DNA of 64,000 nt from Rhodobacterales bacterium LSUCC0031 (lineage in GTDB: Bacteria; Pseudomonadota; Alphaproteobacteria; Rhodobacterales; Rhodobacteraceae): NCBI GenBank assembly GCA_015689735.1, contig WVSP01000001.1, forward strand, positions 608,001 to 672,000. Direction: 5' to 3'. Below the pieces are notes generated by a model that saw only the letters and a program-made list of their open reading frames with translations, searched no databases and was not told the origin of the DNA. Shown here in pieces: positions 18,824 through 29,296 of the stretch. The translations under genes were made by a program, and so were the position numbers. How positions within the stretch are numbered: position 1 is the stretch's first letter; each line of letters begins with the position of its first letter.

Positions 18824-20644
18824 ATGAAAGATACGCTCTCTCCCGCTTATGATCTGAATACGCATAGCTACGATGTGGTCGTGGTCGGTGCAGGTGGCGC
18901 CGGTCTGCGCGCGACCTTGGGCATGGCCGAGCAAGGGCTCAAGACGGCCTGCATCACCAAGGTGTTCCCGACCCGCTCGCATACCGTGGCGGCGCAAGGC
19001 GGCATCGCGGCCTCGCTTGGCAATATGGGGCCTGACCATTGGCACTGGCACATGTACGACACCGTCAAGGGGTCGGACTGGCTGGGCGATACGGATGCGA
19101 TGGAATACCTCGCCCGCGAAGCGCCCAAGGCGGTCTACGAGCTTGAGCATTACGGTGTGCCGTTCTCGCGCACCGAGGATGGCAAGATCTACCAGCGCCC
19201 CTTTGGCGGCCACACCACCGAGTTTGGCGAAGGCCCGCCAGTGCAGCGCACCTGTGCCGCAGCCGATCGCACCGGGCATGCGATCCTGCACACGCTTTAT
19301 GGCCAGTCGCTGAAGCAAAAGGCCGAATTTTACATCGAGTATTTCGCGACCGACCTGTTGATGAACGATCAGGGCGAATGCGTGGGTGTCGTGGCGTGGA
19401 AGCTTGACGATGGCACCATGCATGTCTTCCGCGCCAAGATGGTGGTGTTGGCGACGGGCGGCTATGGGCGCGCCTATTTCTCGGCCACCTCGGCGCATAC
19501 TTGCACCGGCGATGGCGGTGGCATGGTCGCGCGTCAGGGCTTGCCGTTGCAGGATATGGAATTCGTGCAGTTCCATCCGACCGGCATCTATGGCGCGGGT
19601 TGTCTGATCACCGAAGGCGCGCGCGGCGAGGGTGGCTACCTGACCAACTCCGAAGGCGAGCGTTTCATGGAACGCTATGCGCCGACCTACAAGGATCTGG
19701 CGTCGCGCGACGTTGTTTCGCGCTGCATGACCATGGAGATCCGCGAGGGGCGCGGTGTGGGCAAGGATGGCGATCATATCCATCTGCACCTGAACCATTT
19801 GCCGCCTGAAACGCTGGCGCTGCGGCTGCCGGGTATTTCGGAATCGGCGCGCATTTTCGCCGGTGTCGATGTGAACAAGGAGCCGATCCCGGTTCTGCCG
19901 ACCGTGCATTACAACATGGGCGGCATCCCCACGAACTACTGGGGCGAAGTGCTGCGCCCCACGGCGAAAAACCCCGACGCGATCGTGCCGGGCCTGATGG
20001 CCGTGGGCGAAGCGGGCTGTGCAAGCGTGCATGGTGCGAACCGCCTTGGCTCGAACAGCTTGATCGATCTGGTCGTTTTCGGTCGTGCCGCCGCGATCAA
20101 GGCAGGCGAAGTGGTTGATCCGAGCAGCGCGGTGCCAGATGTGCCGAAAGCCTCGCTCGATTTCGCGCTGTCGCGGTTTGACGATATCCGCCATGCATCG
20201 GGCAATGTCGGCACAGCCGAACTGCGCCTCGAGATGCAAAAGACGATGCAGGCTGACGCCGCCGTCTTCCGCACCGACAAGACGCTGGCCGAGGGCGTCG
20301 AGAAAATGAAGGGCGTGGCCTCCAAGATGGATGATATCAAGGTCACGGATCGCTCGATGATCTGGAATTCCGACCTGATGGAAACGCTCGAGTTGACCAA
20401 CCTCATGCCCAACGCGATGGCAACGATCGTGTCGGCCGAGGCGCGCAAGGAAAGCCGCGGCGCGCATGCGCATGAGGATTATCCCGATCGCGACGACAAG
20501 TCATGGCGTAAGCATTCGCTGGCCGTGGTCGATGGCGACAAGGTCGATCTGGCCTATCGCCCTGTCCATCTGAACCCCTTGATGGGCCACAATGAGGGCG
20601 GCATCGATCTGGAGCGGATCAAGCCCAAGGCGCGGGTCTATTGA
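18824..20644 (+). CDS. sdhA: succinate dehydrogenase flavoprotein subunit
   Basis: 606 residues. [12 protein letters not shown] motif; [13 protein letters not shown], whose His53 is the covalent FAD attachment residue; [23 protein letters not shown] and SRDVVSR in the active site. The start MKDTL at 18824 has GAGG 6 nt upstream; an ATG at 18818 is also possible. It overlaps the downstream lipoprotein gene by 4 nt. Confidence 0.97.
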   Translation: MKDTLSPAYDLNTHSYDVVVVGAGGAGLRATLGMAEQGLKTACITKVFPTRSHTVAAQGGIAASLGNMGPDHWHWHMYDTVKGSDWLGDTDAMEYLAREAPKAVYELEHYGVPFSRTEDGKIYQRPFGGHTTEFGEGPPVQRTCAAADRTGHAILHTLYGQSLKQKAEFYIEYFATDLLMNDQGECVGVVAWKLDDGTMHVFRAKMVVLATGGYGRAYFSATSAHTCTGDGGGMVARQGLPLQDMEFVQFHPTGIYGAGCLITEGARGEGGYLTNSEGERFMERYAPTYKDLASRDVVSRCMTMEIREGRGVGKDGDHIHLHLNHLPPETLALRLPGISESARIFAGVDVNKEPIPVLPTVHYNMGGIPTNYWGEVLRPTAKNPDAIVPGLMAVGEAGCASVHGANRLGSNSLIDLVVFGRAAAIKAGEVVDPSSAVPDVPKASLDFALSRFDDIRHASGNVGTAELRLEMQKTMQADAAVFRTDKTLAEGVEKMKGVASKMDDIKVTDRSMIWNSDLMETLELTNLMPNAMATIVSAEARKESRGAHAHEDYPDRDDKSWRKHSLAVVDGDKVDLAYRPVHLNPLMGHNEGGIDLERIKPKARVY

Positions 20645-20922
20645 TCCGCGCGCTGCCCCTTGTCGCCTTGGCGCTGCCCTTGCTTGCGGCCTGTGGGCCG
20701 GTGAGCGAGGAAAGCGCCTATGCGCAATGCAGCGAACGTGCGCGGCTGGCCGTCCAACCCCGTGGTGAGATCGGGATTGGATACGGCACCGGCGGCGCCG
20801 CCGCGCGGGGCAATGTGACCATCAGTAGCGATTTCATCGCGGGGCGTGATCCGCAGATCGTTTATGACAATTGTTTTCGACAACTCACCGGTGCGGGGCC
20901 GACACGGCCCCTGATCCTGTGA
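20641..20922 (+). CDS. small lipoprotein embedded between sdhA and sdhB
   Basis: 93 residues from a TTG start that overlaps the sdhA stop. The N-terminus is a lipoprotein signal: a hydrophobic [14 protein letters not shown] with the lipobox LAAC (Cys18). The mature part is small and Gly/Ala-rich, with a second Cys (30) and a late Cys (78). No domain is recognised. Translational coupling to sdhA and a stop 29 nt before sdhB suggest it is made with the complex, but an outer-membrane-facing lipoprotein has no known role in succinate oxidation. Confidence 0.7.
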   Translation: MIRALPLVALALPLLAACGPVSEESAYAQCSERARLAVQPRGEIGIGYGTGGAAARGNVTISSDFIAGRDPQIVYDNCFRQLTGAGPTRPLIL

Positions 20923-20951
20923 CCGCCGACCGGACCCGGAGGATATGATCC

Positions 20952-21731
20952 ATGGTTGAACTGGCTCTTCCCAAGAATTCCCGCATCCGCACAGGGAAAA
21001 CATGGCCCAAGCCCGCGGGCGCGACCAACCTGCGCAAGTTCCAGGTCTATCGCTGGAACCCCGATGACGGGGAAAACCCGCGCGTCGATACCTATTGGGT
21101 CGATATGGACAGCTGCGGGCCGATGGTTCTGGACGCGCTGATCAAGATCAAAAACGAGATCGACCCCACGCTGACCTTCCGCCGGTCCTGCCGCGAGGGG
21201 ATTTGTGGATCTTGCGCGATGAATATCGACGGGATCAACACGCTGGCCTGCATCTACGGCATGGATGAGATCAAGGGCGATGTGAAAATCTACCCCTTGC
21301 CGCATATGCCGGTGATCAAGGATCTGATCCCGGATCTGACGCATTTCTATGCCCAGCATGCCTCGATCATGCCTTGGCTCGAGACCAAGACCTCAAAGCC
21401 CGAGCATGAGTGGCGCCAGTCGATCGCCGATCGCGACAAGCTGGACGGGCTTTATGAATGCGTGATGTGCGCCTGCTGCTCGACATCCTGCCCGAGCTAT
21501 TGGTGGAACGGGGACCGCTATCTTGGTCCGGCGGCGCTTTTGCATGCCTACCGCTGGATCATCGACAGCCGCGACGAGGCGACGGGTGAGCGTTTGGACG
21601 ATCTGGAAGATCCCTTCAAGCTTTACCGCTGCCATACGATCATGAACTGCGCCAAGACCTGTCCGAAGGGTCTGAACCCGGCCAAGGCGATTGCCGAGAT
21701 CAAGAAGATGATGGTTGAGCGTCAGCTCTGA
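20952..21731 (+). CDS. sdhB: succinate dehydrogenase iron-sulfur subunit
   Basis: 259 residues. [2Fe-2S] cysteines in [16 protein letters not shown] with a later TLAC; [4Fe-4S] and [3Fe-4S] cysteines in [16 protein letters not shown] and [17 protein letters not shown]. Ends the sdh operon; two AT-rich palindromes and a GC hairpin follow. Confidence 0.97.
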   Translation: MVELALPKNSRIRTGKTWPKPAGATNLRKFQVYRWNPDDGENPRVDTYWVDMDSCGPMVLDALIKIKNEIDPTLTFRRSCREGICGSCAMNIDGINTLACIYGMDEIKGDVKIYPLPHMPVIKDLIPDLTHFYAQHASIMPWLETKTSKPEHEWRQSIADRDKLDGLYECVMCACCSTSCPSYWWNGDRYLGPAALLHAYRWIIDSRDEATGERLDDLEDPFKLYRCHTIMNCAKTCPKGLNPAKAIAEIKKMMVERQL

Positions 21732-21734
21732 ATC

Positions 21735-21785
21735 CGAATTTTCGTACGAAAATTCGCAATATGCGATTATTCGTACGAATAATCG
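21735..21785. repeat. two 22-bp palindromes with CGTACG centre after sdhB
   Basis: CGAATTTTCGT/ACGAAAATTCG at 21735-21756 and CGATTATTCGT/ACGAATAATCG at 21764-21785 are perfect palindromes sharing the core TTCGTACGAA. The first recurs exactly at 48460-48481. They begin 3 nt past the sdhB stop and precede a terminator hairpin. Confidence 0.85.
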
Positions 21786-21791
21786 AATTCA

Positions 21792-21811
21792 CCCCGCCCC
21801 CAAGGGCGGGG
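21792..21811. terminator. terminator hairpin between convergent sdhB and trpS
   Basis: CCCCGCCC (21792-21799) and GGGCGGGG (21804-21811) pair over a CCAA loop, followed by TTAT. It lies between two genes meeting tail to tail and probably serves both. Confidence 0.6.
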
Positions 21812-21818
21812 TTATGCG

Positions 21819-22844
21819 TCAGCTGCGCAACATGCCCACGATGTCATAGGTCTGCGCAAGGATAGGTGCCGTGATCGCGCGCGCGCGATCCGCCCCGCGC
21901 CCCAAGATGCGGTCGATTTCCGCCGGGTCGGCCATCAGCCGTGTCATCTCGGTCGAGATAGGGGCAAGCCTGTCCACCGCCAGATCGGCCAAGGCCATCT
22001 TGAAATGGCCAAACAGAGCGCCCGCATGTTGATCGAGCACCGCTTGCGGCGCGATATCAGCCAAGGCTGCGTAGATATTGACCAGATTGCGCGCCTCGGG
22101 GCGGCCATCAAGCCCCGCCAGCGCCTCGGGCAGCGGATCAGGGTCGGTCTTGGCCTTGCGGATCTTTTTCGCGATCTCATCGGCGCTGTCGGTCAGGTTG
22201 ATGCGTGTCTTATCCGAGGGGTCGGATTTCGACATCTTCTTGGTCCCGTCTTGCAGGTTCATCACCCGCGTGGCCGCCCCCTCGATCACAGGTTCCGCGA
22301 TGGGGAAGAACTCCACCCCGTAATCATGGTTGAACTTGGCCGCGATGTCGCGGGTGAGCTCGAGATGCTGTTTCTGATCCTCGCCCACCGGCACATGTGT
22401 CGCGTGATAAACCAAGATATCGGCGGCCATCAGGGCAGGATAGGCAAACAGGCCGAGGGAGGCCGCTTCGGCATTCTTGCCCGCCTTGTCCTTCCACTGG
22501 GTCATGCGGCCCATCCAGCCCATCCGCGCGATACAGTTGAAGATCCAGGCCAGCTGCGCGTGTTCAGGCACTTGGGATTGGTTGAAAAGGATGGATTTTT
22601 CCGGGTCGATGCCGACCGCGATGAAGCCCGCGCATAATTCACGCGTGTTGTGGCGTAGCGTGTCGGGCTCTTGCAAGGTTGCGGTGATCGCATGCAGATC
22701 GACCATGCAATAGATCGTCTCATGGGTGCCGGCATCCTGCATCGTCACGAAGCGTTTCATCGCGCCGAGATAGTTTCCCAGTGTCAGGCCGCCGGACGGC
22801 TGGATGCCCGAGAACACGCGCGGTGTGAAAGCGGTCTGTGCCAT
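21819..22844 (-). CDS. trpS: tryptophanyl-tRNA synthetase
   Basis: 341 residues, class I synthetase. [17 protein letters not shown] replaces the HIGH box, and [12 protein letters not shown] is the KMSKS loop. The start [13 protein letters not shown] is placed at 22844 because AAGGA is 6 nt upstream; an ATG 6 nt earlier sits too close to it. The open frame up to 22898 is not conserved. Confidence 0.95.
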   Translation of the reverse strand: MAQTAFTPRVFSGIQPSGGLTLGNYLGAMKRFVTMQDAGTHETIYCMVDLHAITATLQEPDTLRHNTRELCAGFIAVGIDPEKSILFNQSQVPEHAQLAWIFNCIARMGWMGRMTQWKDKAGKNAEAASLGLFAYPALMAADILVYHATHVPVGEDQKQHLELTRDIAAKFNHDYGVEFFPIAEPVIEGAATRVMNLQDGTKKMSKSDPSDKTRINLTDSADEIAKKIRKAKTDPDPLPEALAGLDGRPEARNLVNIYAALADIAPQAVLDQHAGALFGHFKMALADLAVDRLAPISTEMTRLMADPAEIDRILGRGADRARAITAPILAQTYDIVGMLRS

Positions 22845-22944
22845 GATCATTCCTTGGCTGGTCGATGACGCCGCCCCACTGGCCAAGCGCCGCGCCATCG
22901 CTTACCCACGGGGGCAGAGCGCGTCAACCAATGGGACATGAGCT

Positions 22945-23628
22945 ATGCAAGACAACAGCATTTCGCCCTTTAACGCGTTGCCGCCGGTTGTGGTGGCCTT
23001 GGCGGTTGTCATCGCTGGCTTGGAGGTGATGTTCCAAGCAGCGAGCATGGGGTTCTTGGGGGGGGCTGCCGGTGTCGGTTGGCGGCTTGATGCAATCCGC
23101 GATTGGGCCGTCTTCGACGAGATCTTGGCGTATATGCAAGCGCGTGGCGAGGTCTTGCCGGGGGAATTGGTGCGGCTGTTGAGCTATCCTTTGATCCATA
23201 CGGGCTTTGTGCATGCGGCTTTTGTCGTGGTCTTCATCCTTGCCATCGGCAAGATGGTGACCGAGGTCTTTTCGCCCTTGGCCTTTGTGTTGCTCTTTTG
23301 GCTCTCGGCCGTGGTGGGGGCTTTGGGCTTTGTGCTGTTGATCGACAGTCCCTATCCGTTGATCGGGGGCTATCCCGGTGTCTATGGGTTGATCGGGGCA
23401 TTTACCTATCTGATGTGGACCGAGGCACGCCTGCGCGGCGGCAATCGGTACCGCGCCTTTGGGCTGATCGGCATGCTTTTGGCGATCCAGATCTTCTTTG
23501 GGCTGCTCGAGGGGCAGTTTGCCAATGTGGTGGCCGATCTGGCAGGCTTTGCCACGGGGTTCGGGTTGTCGTTCCTGTTGCGGCCGGGGGGCTTGGCACA
23601 GCTTTTGGCCAAGCTCAGACAGCGTTAA
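22945..23628 (+). CDS. rhomboid-like membrane protein, predicted inactive as a protease
   Basis: 227 residues with six hydrophobic helices and the rhomboid order: LIHTGFVHAAFVVV (helix 2), GGYPGVYGLIGAFTYL (helix 4) and ANVVADLAGFATGFG (helix 6). Active rhomboids have Asn in helix 2, Ser in GxSG and His in the helix-6 AHLGG. Here the positions hold Val94, Pro144 and Asp198, so the catalytic dyad and oxyanion Asn are all lost while the helix-packing glycines and His90 remain. This is what a rhomboid pseudoprotease (iRhom/derlin-like role) would look like, perhaps binding membrane proteins. Its stop overlaps the convergent murJ stop in TTAA. Confidence 0.75.
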   Translation: MQDNSISPFNALPPVVVALAVVIAGLEVMFQAASMGFLGGAAGVGWRLDAIRDWAVFDEILAYMQARGEVLPGELVRLLSYPLIHTGFVHAAFVVVFILAIGKMVTEVFSPLAFVLLFWLSAVVGALGFVLLIDSPYPLIGGYPGVYGLIGAFTYLMWTEARLRGGNRYRAFGLIGMLLAIQIFFGLLEGQFANVVADLAGFATGFGLSFLLRPGGLAQLLAKLRQR

Positions 23629-25232
23629 CGCCGCCTGAGCGCACGGCCGAATTCCGAGAGGCGAAACGCGCCCAAAAGCTGACCCGCAGCGCCGTAGAGC
23701 GCAATGCCGCCCATGACCAGCACCATCAGCGCAAGATAGCGCCAGCCGGCTGTGCCAAGGAGCGGCGAGAGCGCGGTTGCCCCCATCACCAGCCCAAGGC
23801 CCATGATGAAGGCGGCCAGCACGATGCGCCCAAGGCGTAGGCGATAGCGGTCGTCAAAGCGGGCGCTTTCGCCCATATGGGCTTTGCCGCGCAACAAGAG
23901 CCAGACCATTGTCCAGCCTGCCACGCTCGTGGCGATCGCAGCGCCGACAAAGCCGATGGCGAAAGACAGGCCGATGGCCACGACCGCATTCACCACCATG
24001 GCCACCAGCGCGTAGCGAAATGGGCTGCGTGTATCTGCGCGGGCGAAGTAGAGCGGTTGCAGCACTTTTTGCAGCACGAAAGCTGGAAGGCCCAAGCCAT
24101 AGGCGGCCAGTGCAAGGGCGGTTTGGGCGGTATCGTCAGCGGTGAAGGCGCCGCGCTCGAACAGGACCGAGACGAGTGGCGTCGGGATCACGCAAAGTGC
24201 CACGGCGGCCGGCACGGTCAGGGCAAGGCTGATCTCGCCTGCGCGGCTGAGCGCGTCGCGCCCGCCGGCCGTGTCGCCTGCCTGCAAGCGCCGCGACAGG
24301 TCAGGCAAAAGTACGACACCGATAGCAATGGCCACCACCCCTAGGGGCAGTTGATACAGCCGATCGGCAAGCGACATCCATGCGATGGCCCCGTCAAAGA
24401 AGCTGCCGACCTGGCGTCCAACGAGAAGATTGACCTGCACAACGCCCGCGGCCAGCATCGCGGGCAGCATGATCATGGCAAGTTTGCGCATGTCGGGTGT
24501 CAGGCGGGGGCGGCTTGGAAGCAGGCGAAAGCCGATGCGCGCGGCGGCGGCCCAGACAAGGGCCAATTGCGCAACACCGGCGATCACGGTCGCCCACACC
24601 AAAAGCGTGCCGTGATGAAGCCCGGTCAGTGTTGCGGTGATCGGTGTCGTGACAGTGAATGTCGCACCGGCGATCAGGCCGCTTTCGGCCAAGACCAAGG
24701 CCGCTATCAAGATCAGGTTGAGCAAGATCGGTGCCGCAGCGGCGGCCGCAAAGCGCCCGGTCGCGTTCAACAGCCCCGACAAGAGCGCGGCCAGCGAGAT
24801 GAACAAGATATAGGCGAACGCCACGCGCCCCATATCGACGGCCATTTCCAAGCGAACATCGCCCGCGAAGCCACTTGCCATCGCCAAGACGAGCCACGGC
24901 ATCGCCAGTTGTGCCACAAGCGTCAAAACGATGAGCACACTGGCCAAGCCTGCAAAGGCATCGCGCGCAAAGCCCAACGGGTTGTCATCGGCTTCGAGTT
25001 TCTTGGAAAACATCGGCACGAAGGCCGTGTTGAACGCCCCTTCGGCGAAAAAGCGGCGGAACATGTTGGGCAGCGAGAAGGCGACGAAAAACGCCTCGGC
25101 CACGGGGCCAGTGCCGATATAGGCCGCAATCAGGATATCGCGCAAAAAACCCAAGATCCGGCTGGCCAGGGTCCAGAACCCGACTGTGATAAAGCCCGCG
25201 ATCAGGCGGATGGGGCGCAGGACCGATCCCAT
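23625..25232 (-). CDS. murJ: lipid II flippase MurJ
   Basis: 535 residues, about 14 membrane segments. N-terminal GFWTLASRILGFLRDILIAAYIG, FRRFFAEGAFNTAFVPMF and FERGAFTADDTAQTA are characteristic of MurJ/MviN, which moves lipid II to the periplasmic face for peptidoglycan synthesis. The start at 25232 lies 1 nt after the glnD stop, so the two are coupled; the frame reaching back to 25295 is inside glnD. Confidence 0.95.
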   Translation of the reverse strand: MGSVLRPIRLIAGFITVGFWTLASRILGFLRDILIAAYIGTGPVAEAFFVAFSLPNMFRRFFAEGAFNTAFVPMFSKKLEADDNPLGFARDAFAGLASVLIVLTLVAQLAMPWLVLAMASGFAGDVRLEMAVDMGRVAFAYILFISLAALLSGLLNATGRFAAAAAAPILLNLILIAALVLAESGLIAGATFTVTTPITATLTGLHHGTLLVWATVIAGVAQLALVWAAAARIGFRLLPSRPRLTPDMRKLAMIMLPAMLAAGVVQVNLLVGRQVGSFFDGAIAWMSLADRLYQLPLGVVAIAIGVVLLPDLSRRLQAGDTAGGRDALSRAGEISLALTVPAAVALCVIPTPLVSVLFERGAFTADDTAQTALALAAYGLGLPAFVLQKVLQPLYFARADTRSPFRYALVAMVVNAVVAIGLSFAIGFVGAAIATSVAGWTMVWLLLRGKAHMGESARFDDRYRLRLGRIVLAAFIMGLGLVMGATALSPLLGTAGWRYLALMVLVMGGIALYGAAGQLLGAFRLSEFGRALRRR

Positions 25233-25233
25233 C

Positions 25234-28059
25234 TCAGGCCCCCGCCCTTTCGGCCACGCGTGCGATCGCATCGCGCAGCTTGCGCTCAAGGGCATCCTGG
25301 CGAGATTTGGCGTGGAGTTTCAGGCCGAACATATCCTTGACGTAGAAGGTATCGACCACCTGCGCGCCATAGGTCGCGATCACGGCCGATGAGATATAGA
25401 TATTGGATGCGGCCAAGGTCTTGGTCAGATCATAAAGCAGGCCGGGGCGGTCGCGCGTATCGACTTCGATGATGGTGTAGATCTCGGAGCCGTCATTGTC
25501 GAAGGTGATGTTGGTTGCGACCGCAAAGGGGCGTTCGCGTTTCTTGATCTTTTCGCGCCCTTCCAAGGCGCGCGAAGCCACGACCTCGCCCTTGAGCGTC
25601 TTGTCGATCATGTCGCGCAGGCGCGGCAGGCGGCGCGCCTCGTAGGGGTTGCCTTCGGCGTCCTGCACCCAAAACACCGCCGTGGCGTAGCCATCCTTGG
25701 AGGTATAGGTGCGCGCGTCCACGACATTGGCGCCGACAAGCGACAAGGCACCAGCCAAGCGGCTGAAGATACCGGGGTGATCGTTCAGCGCGAAGCAGAC
25801 GCGGGTAGCGTCACGATCGAGGTCTTCGCGGGTATCGATGCGGATCTCGTCATCGCCCAGATCGCGCAGCATTTCGGCAAAGGTGATTTGCGTTGCCAGA
25901 TCAAGACCTTGCCAATAGGGGCCATAATGGCGGTCGATTTCGGCCTTGAGATCTGGTTTCGACCAGCCATCGAGCGCATCGCGCAGGGCGCGCTTTGCCT
26001 CGCCCTCGAGCTTGTCGCGGTTGAGGTCTTCCAGCCCGGTATCAAGCGCCATGGCGGTCGCCCGGTGCAGCCCGCGCAACAGGGTTGCTTTCCAATTGTT
26101 CCACGTATGCGGGCCGACACCGCGAATGTCGCACACCGTCAGCACCGTCAGCAGGTCGAGCCTTTCGCGGGTTTTCACCGCCTTGGCGAAATCGCGCACC
26201 GTGCGCGGGTCCGAAATGTCGCGCTTTTGCGCCATGTCCGACATCAACAGGTGATAGCGCACCAACCATTCGACTGTCTCGGTCTCGGCCTGTTTCAAGC
26301 CCAAGCGCGGCCCAACATTGCGCGCGATACGCGCCCCAAGGATGGAATGATCCTCGCGCCGACCTTTGCCGATATCGTGCAAGAGGCACGCAAGATAGAG
26401 CACCTTGCGGTTGATCGGACCTTTCAGGATGCTTGATGCGACCGGCAATTCCTCGTGCAATTCGCCGCGCTCGATCTGGGCCAAGGTCGAGATGACTTGG
26501 ATCGTATGCTCGTCCACCGTGTAGCTGTGATACATGTTGAACTGCATCATTGCGACGATGGGGGCGAATTCGGGCAAGAAGGCAGCGAGAACACCCAACT
26601 CGTTCATCCGGCGCAAGGCGCGCTCGGGGTTGCCATGCTTGAGCAGGAGATCAAGGAAGATCCCTACCGCCTCGGGATTGCGGCGCATCTCGTCGTCGAT
26701 CCGCGTGAGATTGGCGGAAATCGCGCGCATAGCGTCGGGATGCAACAAATAGCCAGTGCGCAGCGCCTCTTCGAAAAGGCGGAGGATATTGAGCTTGTCG
26801 GCGAAAAACGCCGCCTCGTCAGCCACGCTGATGCGGTTTTGTTTGACCACATAGCCGGGCTTGAGCTTTTTGCGCCGGGTGCGTCCGCGCAAGAAACCCA
26901 GCAAGGCAGGTTCTTGTTTGATGTGGCGGGCCTCCAGCTCCGTCAGGAAGATCCGTGTCAACTCACCCACGCGGGTGGCGTGGCGGAAGTAATCTTGCAT
27001 GAAATGTTCGACCGCGCGTCGCCCGGAGTGGTCACGGTAGCCCAAGCGTTCGGCGACTGCGACTTGGTTGTCGAAGGTCAGCTGGTCTTGGGCGCGCCCC
27101 GCGATCAGGTGCAGGTGGCAGCGCACCGCCCACAAGAAACGCTCGGCTGCGTCGAAGGCAGCGAATTCCTCGGGCAAGAAGACGTCAAGTGCCACCAGAT
27201 CGCCCGCGCGCGCCACGCCATGTTCGTATTTCGCGATCCAATACAGCGTTTGCAGGTCGCGCAGGCCGCCCTTGCCTTCTTTGACGTTGGGCTCGAGCAC
27301 ATAGCGTTGGCCACCCTGCTTGCGGTGGCGGGTGGCGCGTTCCTCGAGCTTGGCCTCGATGAATTCGCCGACCGTGCCGCGAAACAGTTTTTCGCGCAGC
27401 GCCCTTTGCAGTTCGTCCGCGATCGGGGCATTGCCGCTGATCTGGCGCATCTCGAGCAGGCTGGTGCGGATGGTCACATCTTGTTTGCCGAGCTTGAGAC
27501 ATTCCTTGACCGTCCGGCTGGCATGACCAACCTTGAGATGAAGATCCCACAGCATGTAAAGGGCAAACTCGATCACCTTTTCCATGAGCGGCGTGATCTC
27601 GCGATTGGTCACGAAGAGCAGATCAACATCGGAATGGGGGGCCATTTCGCCGCGTCCATAACCGCCGACGGCCATCACCGCCATGTGGTTTGTCGCGGGC
27701 TCGTCGCCTGCTGCGAGATGGGTGTTGGCCACATGCAGCACCGCGCGCACAAGGCCATCTGTGAGATGGGTATAGGCGCGGGTAATCCGCCGCGCGGTCA
27801 TCGGCTGTGCCGCAACGCCATCGGCAATCGCGGCGCGGCCTTTTTCTTGGGCAGCCTGAAGGCATTGCGTGGCCGCCGCGCGCAATGCGGCTGGATCGCT
27901 CAGACCTGCGATCGCGGTATCGAGAGCGGTGCGCAAGGCGGCTTCGTCAAGAATATCCGCCGCCGGGGCGATCAGCGCGCCCGGCTCGGATGGGGTCGGG
28001 GGAAGGGTCGGGTTTCGATCAGAAACCGAGACCGCCAAGGCGTCTTGGGGCGGGGTCAA
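25234..28059 (-). CDS. glnD: bifunctional uridylyltransferase/uridylyl-removing enzyme
   Basis: 941 residues. Nucleotidyltransferase motif GGYGRGEMAPHSDVDLLFV (near 133-151), a KEGKGGLRDLQTLYW segment, an HD domain with HDIGKGRREDHS, and two C-terminal ACT domains (DHPGIFSRLAGALS and DRPGLLYDLTKTLA). It modifies and demodifies PII proteins in response to glutamine. The TTG 28059 start overlaps the upstream lipoprotein gene by 41 nt; the N-terminus (1-35) is low in conservation and an internal start is possible. Followed at once by murJ, an arrangement common in Rhodobacterales. Confidence 0.94.
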   Translation of the reverse strand: MTPPQDALAVSVSDRNPTLPPTPSEPGALIAPAADILDEAALRTALDTAIAGLSDPAALRAAATQCLQAAQEKGRAAIADGVAAQPMTARRITRAYTHLTDGLVRAVLHVANTHLAAGDEPATNHMAVMAVGGYGRGEMAPHSDVDLLFVTNREITPLMEKVIEFALYMLWDLHLKVGHASRTVKECLKLGKQDVTIRTSLLEMRQISGNAPIADELQRALREKLFRGTVGEFIEAKLEERATRHRKQGGQRYVLEPNVKEGKGGLRDLQTLYWIAKYEHGVARAGDLVALDVFLPEEFAAFDAAERFLWAVRCHLHLIAGRAQDQLTFDNQVAVAERLGYRDHSGRRAVEHFMQDYFRHATRVGELTRIFLTELEARHIKQEPALLGFLRGRTRRKKLKPGYVVKQNRISVADEAAFFADKLNILRLFEEALRTGYLLHPDAMRAISANLTRIDDEMRRNPEAVGIFLDLLLKHGNPERALRRMNELGVLAAFLPEFAPIVAMMQFNMYHSYTVDEHTIQVISTLAQIERGELHEELPVASSILKGPINRKVLYLACLLHDIGKGRREDHSILGARIARNVGPRLGLKQAETETVEWLVRYHLLMSDMAQKRDISDPRTVRDFAKAVKTRERLDLLTVLTVCDIRGVGPHTWNNWKATLLRGLHRATAMALDTGLEDLNRDKLEGEAKRALRDALDGWSKPDLKAEIDRHYGPYWQGLDLATQITFAEMLRDLGDDEIRIDTREDLDRDATRVCFALNDHPGIFSRLAGALSLVGANVVDARTYTSKDGYATAVFWVQDAEGNPYEARRLPRLRDMIDKTLKGEVVASRALEGREKIKKRERPFAVATNITFDNDGSEIYTIIEVDTRDRPGLLYDLTKTLAASNIYISSAVIATYGAQVVDTFYVKDMFGLKLHAKSRQDALERKLRDAIARVAERAGA

Positions 28060-29182
28060 TCATGGCCACCTGATTTTGGGTCACTTGCGCAATCGCCATG
28101 GCGCGTTCGTTCGTGCCATCGCTGCGCAGCCGGAATACCCCGTTCGCACCCTGAAAACCAGTGCTTGCGGTCAGGTCGGCCACGCCGATGCGGCCGGTGC
28201 TGGCGGCCGTCTCGCCCACGGCGCGGATCGCGTCGTATCCCAAGGCCCCCAACAGATGCGGCGGGCCGGCAAAGGCCGCTGTATAGCGCGCGTTGAAATC
28301 GGCGGTGGCTTGCGGATCAGGCACGGCAAACCAGCCGCCCTGAAGGCCGGAGAGTTCCAGCGTTTGCGGCGGCGTATCCCAGCGGGTCAGCCCCATCATC
28401 CGCACCATGCCAATATCAAGGCCGTTCTCAGGCAAGAGCTGCGCCAAGAAGGGCAGCGCACCGGCGCTGTCAGCGGTCATCATCAGGGCGTTGGCACCGG
28501 TGTCATTGACCGCCGCGACGATGCGCGGCACGGCCTCGATCACGCCGTTTTGCGAGAAGGTGTAAGGCACGACCGAGACGACATCGGCATTTGCCGCTTG
28601 GGCCGAGCGCAAGACGGCGTCGCGCGCGACCTCGCCTGCAAGGTTTTGGGCATGGGCCACGACGATGCGATTGCGCCCCTGCGCTGCCGCGTACGAGATG
28701 ACGCGCGCGGCAGTATTGGCAAAGGTATGGCCAAGGACAAAGACATTACCGCCTGCGATCTCGGTATTGTTGGAAAAGCTCAAGACCGCGATATCGGTCC
28801 CGGCGACAGCCACGCCAACGGCGGCTGCGGCATCCGATCGCAAGGGGCCGACAATGACATCGGCGCCGGCAGCCACCGCTTCGCGCGCCACATTGGCCGC
28901 CGTCGCGGCAAGACCCGCCGTGTCATAGACGGTGATCTCGATCGGAACACCCGCTAGATCGGCCACCGCCAAACGGGCGGCATTCTCAAGGCTGCGCGCG
29001 ATCACCGCGTCACCGCCTTGCTGCGAACTCATCGGCAAGAGCATGGCGACCTGAACGGTTTCGACCCGGCCGCCGACACCTGCAACCGGCCCTGCGCTCT
29101 GACAGGCGGCCATCAGCGTCACGGCGGCCAGAAGCGCTGTCAACCGCAAGGGCTTGCGGAAAAGTCGCAAAGCGGAAATCAT
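28019..29182 (-). CDS. LppC/LpoA-like lipoprotein (penicillin-binding protein activator family)
   Basis: 387 residues. Signal peptide with lipobox LMAAC (Cys27), then a periplasmic-binding-protein fold: VQVAMLLPMSSQQGGDAVIARSLENAARLA, ITVYDTAG and ADVIVGPLRSDAAAAVG. This matches the LppC/Leu-Ile-Val-binding-like family, whose E. coli member LpoA activates PBP1A at the outer membrane. It lacks the N-terminal TPR half of LpoA, as usual in Alphaproteobacteria. It is divergent from rsmI-yraN, a widespread neighbourhood. The start MISALRLF is chosen over ATG 29212 for a better signal peptide. Confidence 0.85.
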   Translation of the reverse strand: MISALRLFRKPLRLTALLAAVTLMAACQSAGPVAGVGGRVETVQVAMLLPMSSQQGGDAVIARSLENAARLAVADLAGVPIEITVYDTAGLAATAANVAREAVAAGADVIVGPLRSDAAAAVGVAVAGTDIAVLSFSNNTEIAGGNVFVLGHTFANTAARVISYAAAQGRNRIVVAHAQNLAGEVARDAVLRSAQAANADVVSVVPYTFSQNGVIEAVPRIVAAVNDTGANALMMTADSAGALPFLAQLLPENGLDIGMVRMMGLTRWDTPPQTLELSGLQGGWFAVPDPQATADFNARYTAAFAGPPHLLGALGYDAIRAVGETAASTGRIGVADLTASTGFQGANGVFRLRSDGTNERAMAIAQVTQNQVAMIDPAPRRLGGLGF

Positions 29183-29296
29183 CGTCACTGCACCTCCGAT
29201 GGACGCTGCCATTGTCTTGGACCTAGGCTAAGGCGTTCGCCGTGACAAGTAAACGATGCTGGCAGCAAAGCCTGCATGACGGGCAGGACTTCACCC

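Noticed and set aside
26455-28296. A 613-codon plus-strand open frame opposite glnD
   Set aside because: Antisense shadow without motifs; GlnD motifs are on the other strand.
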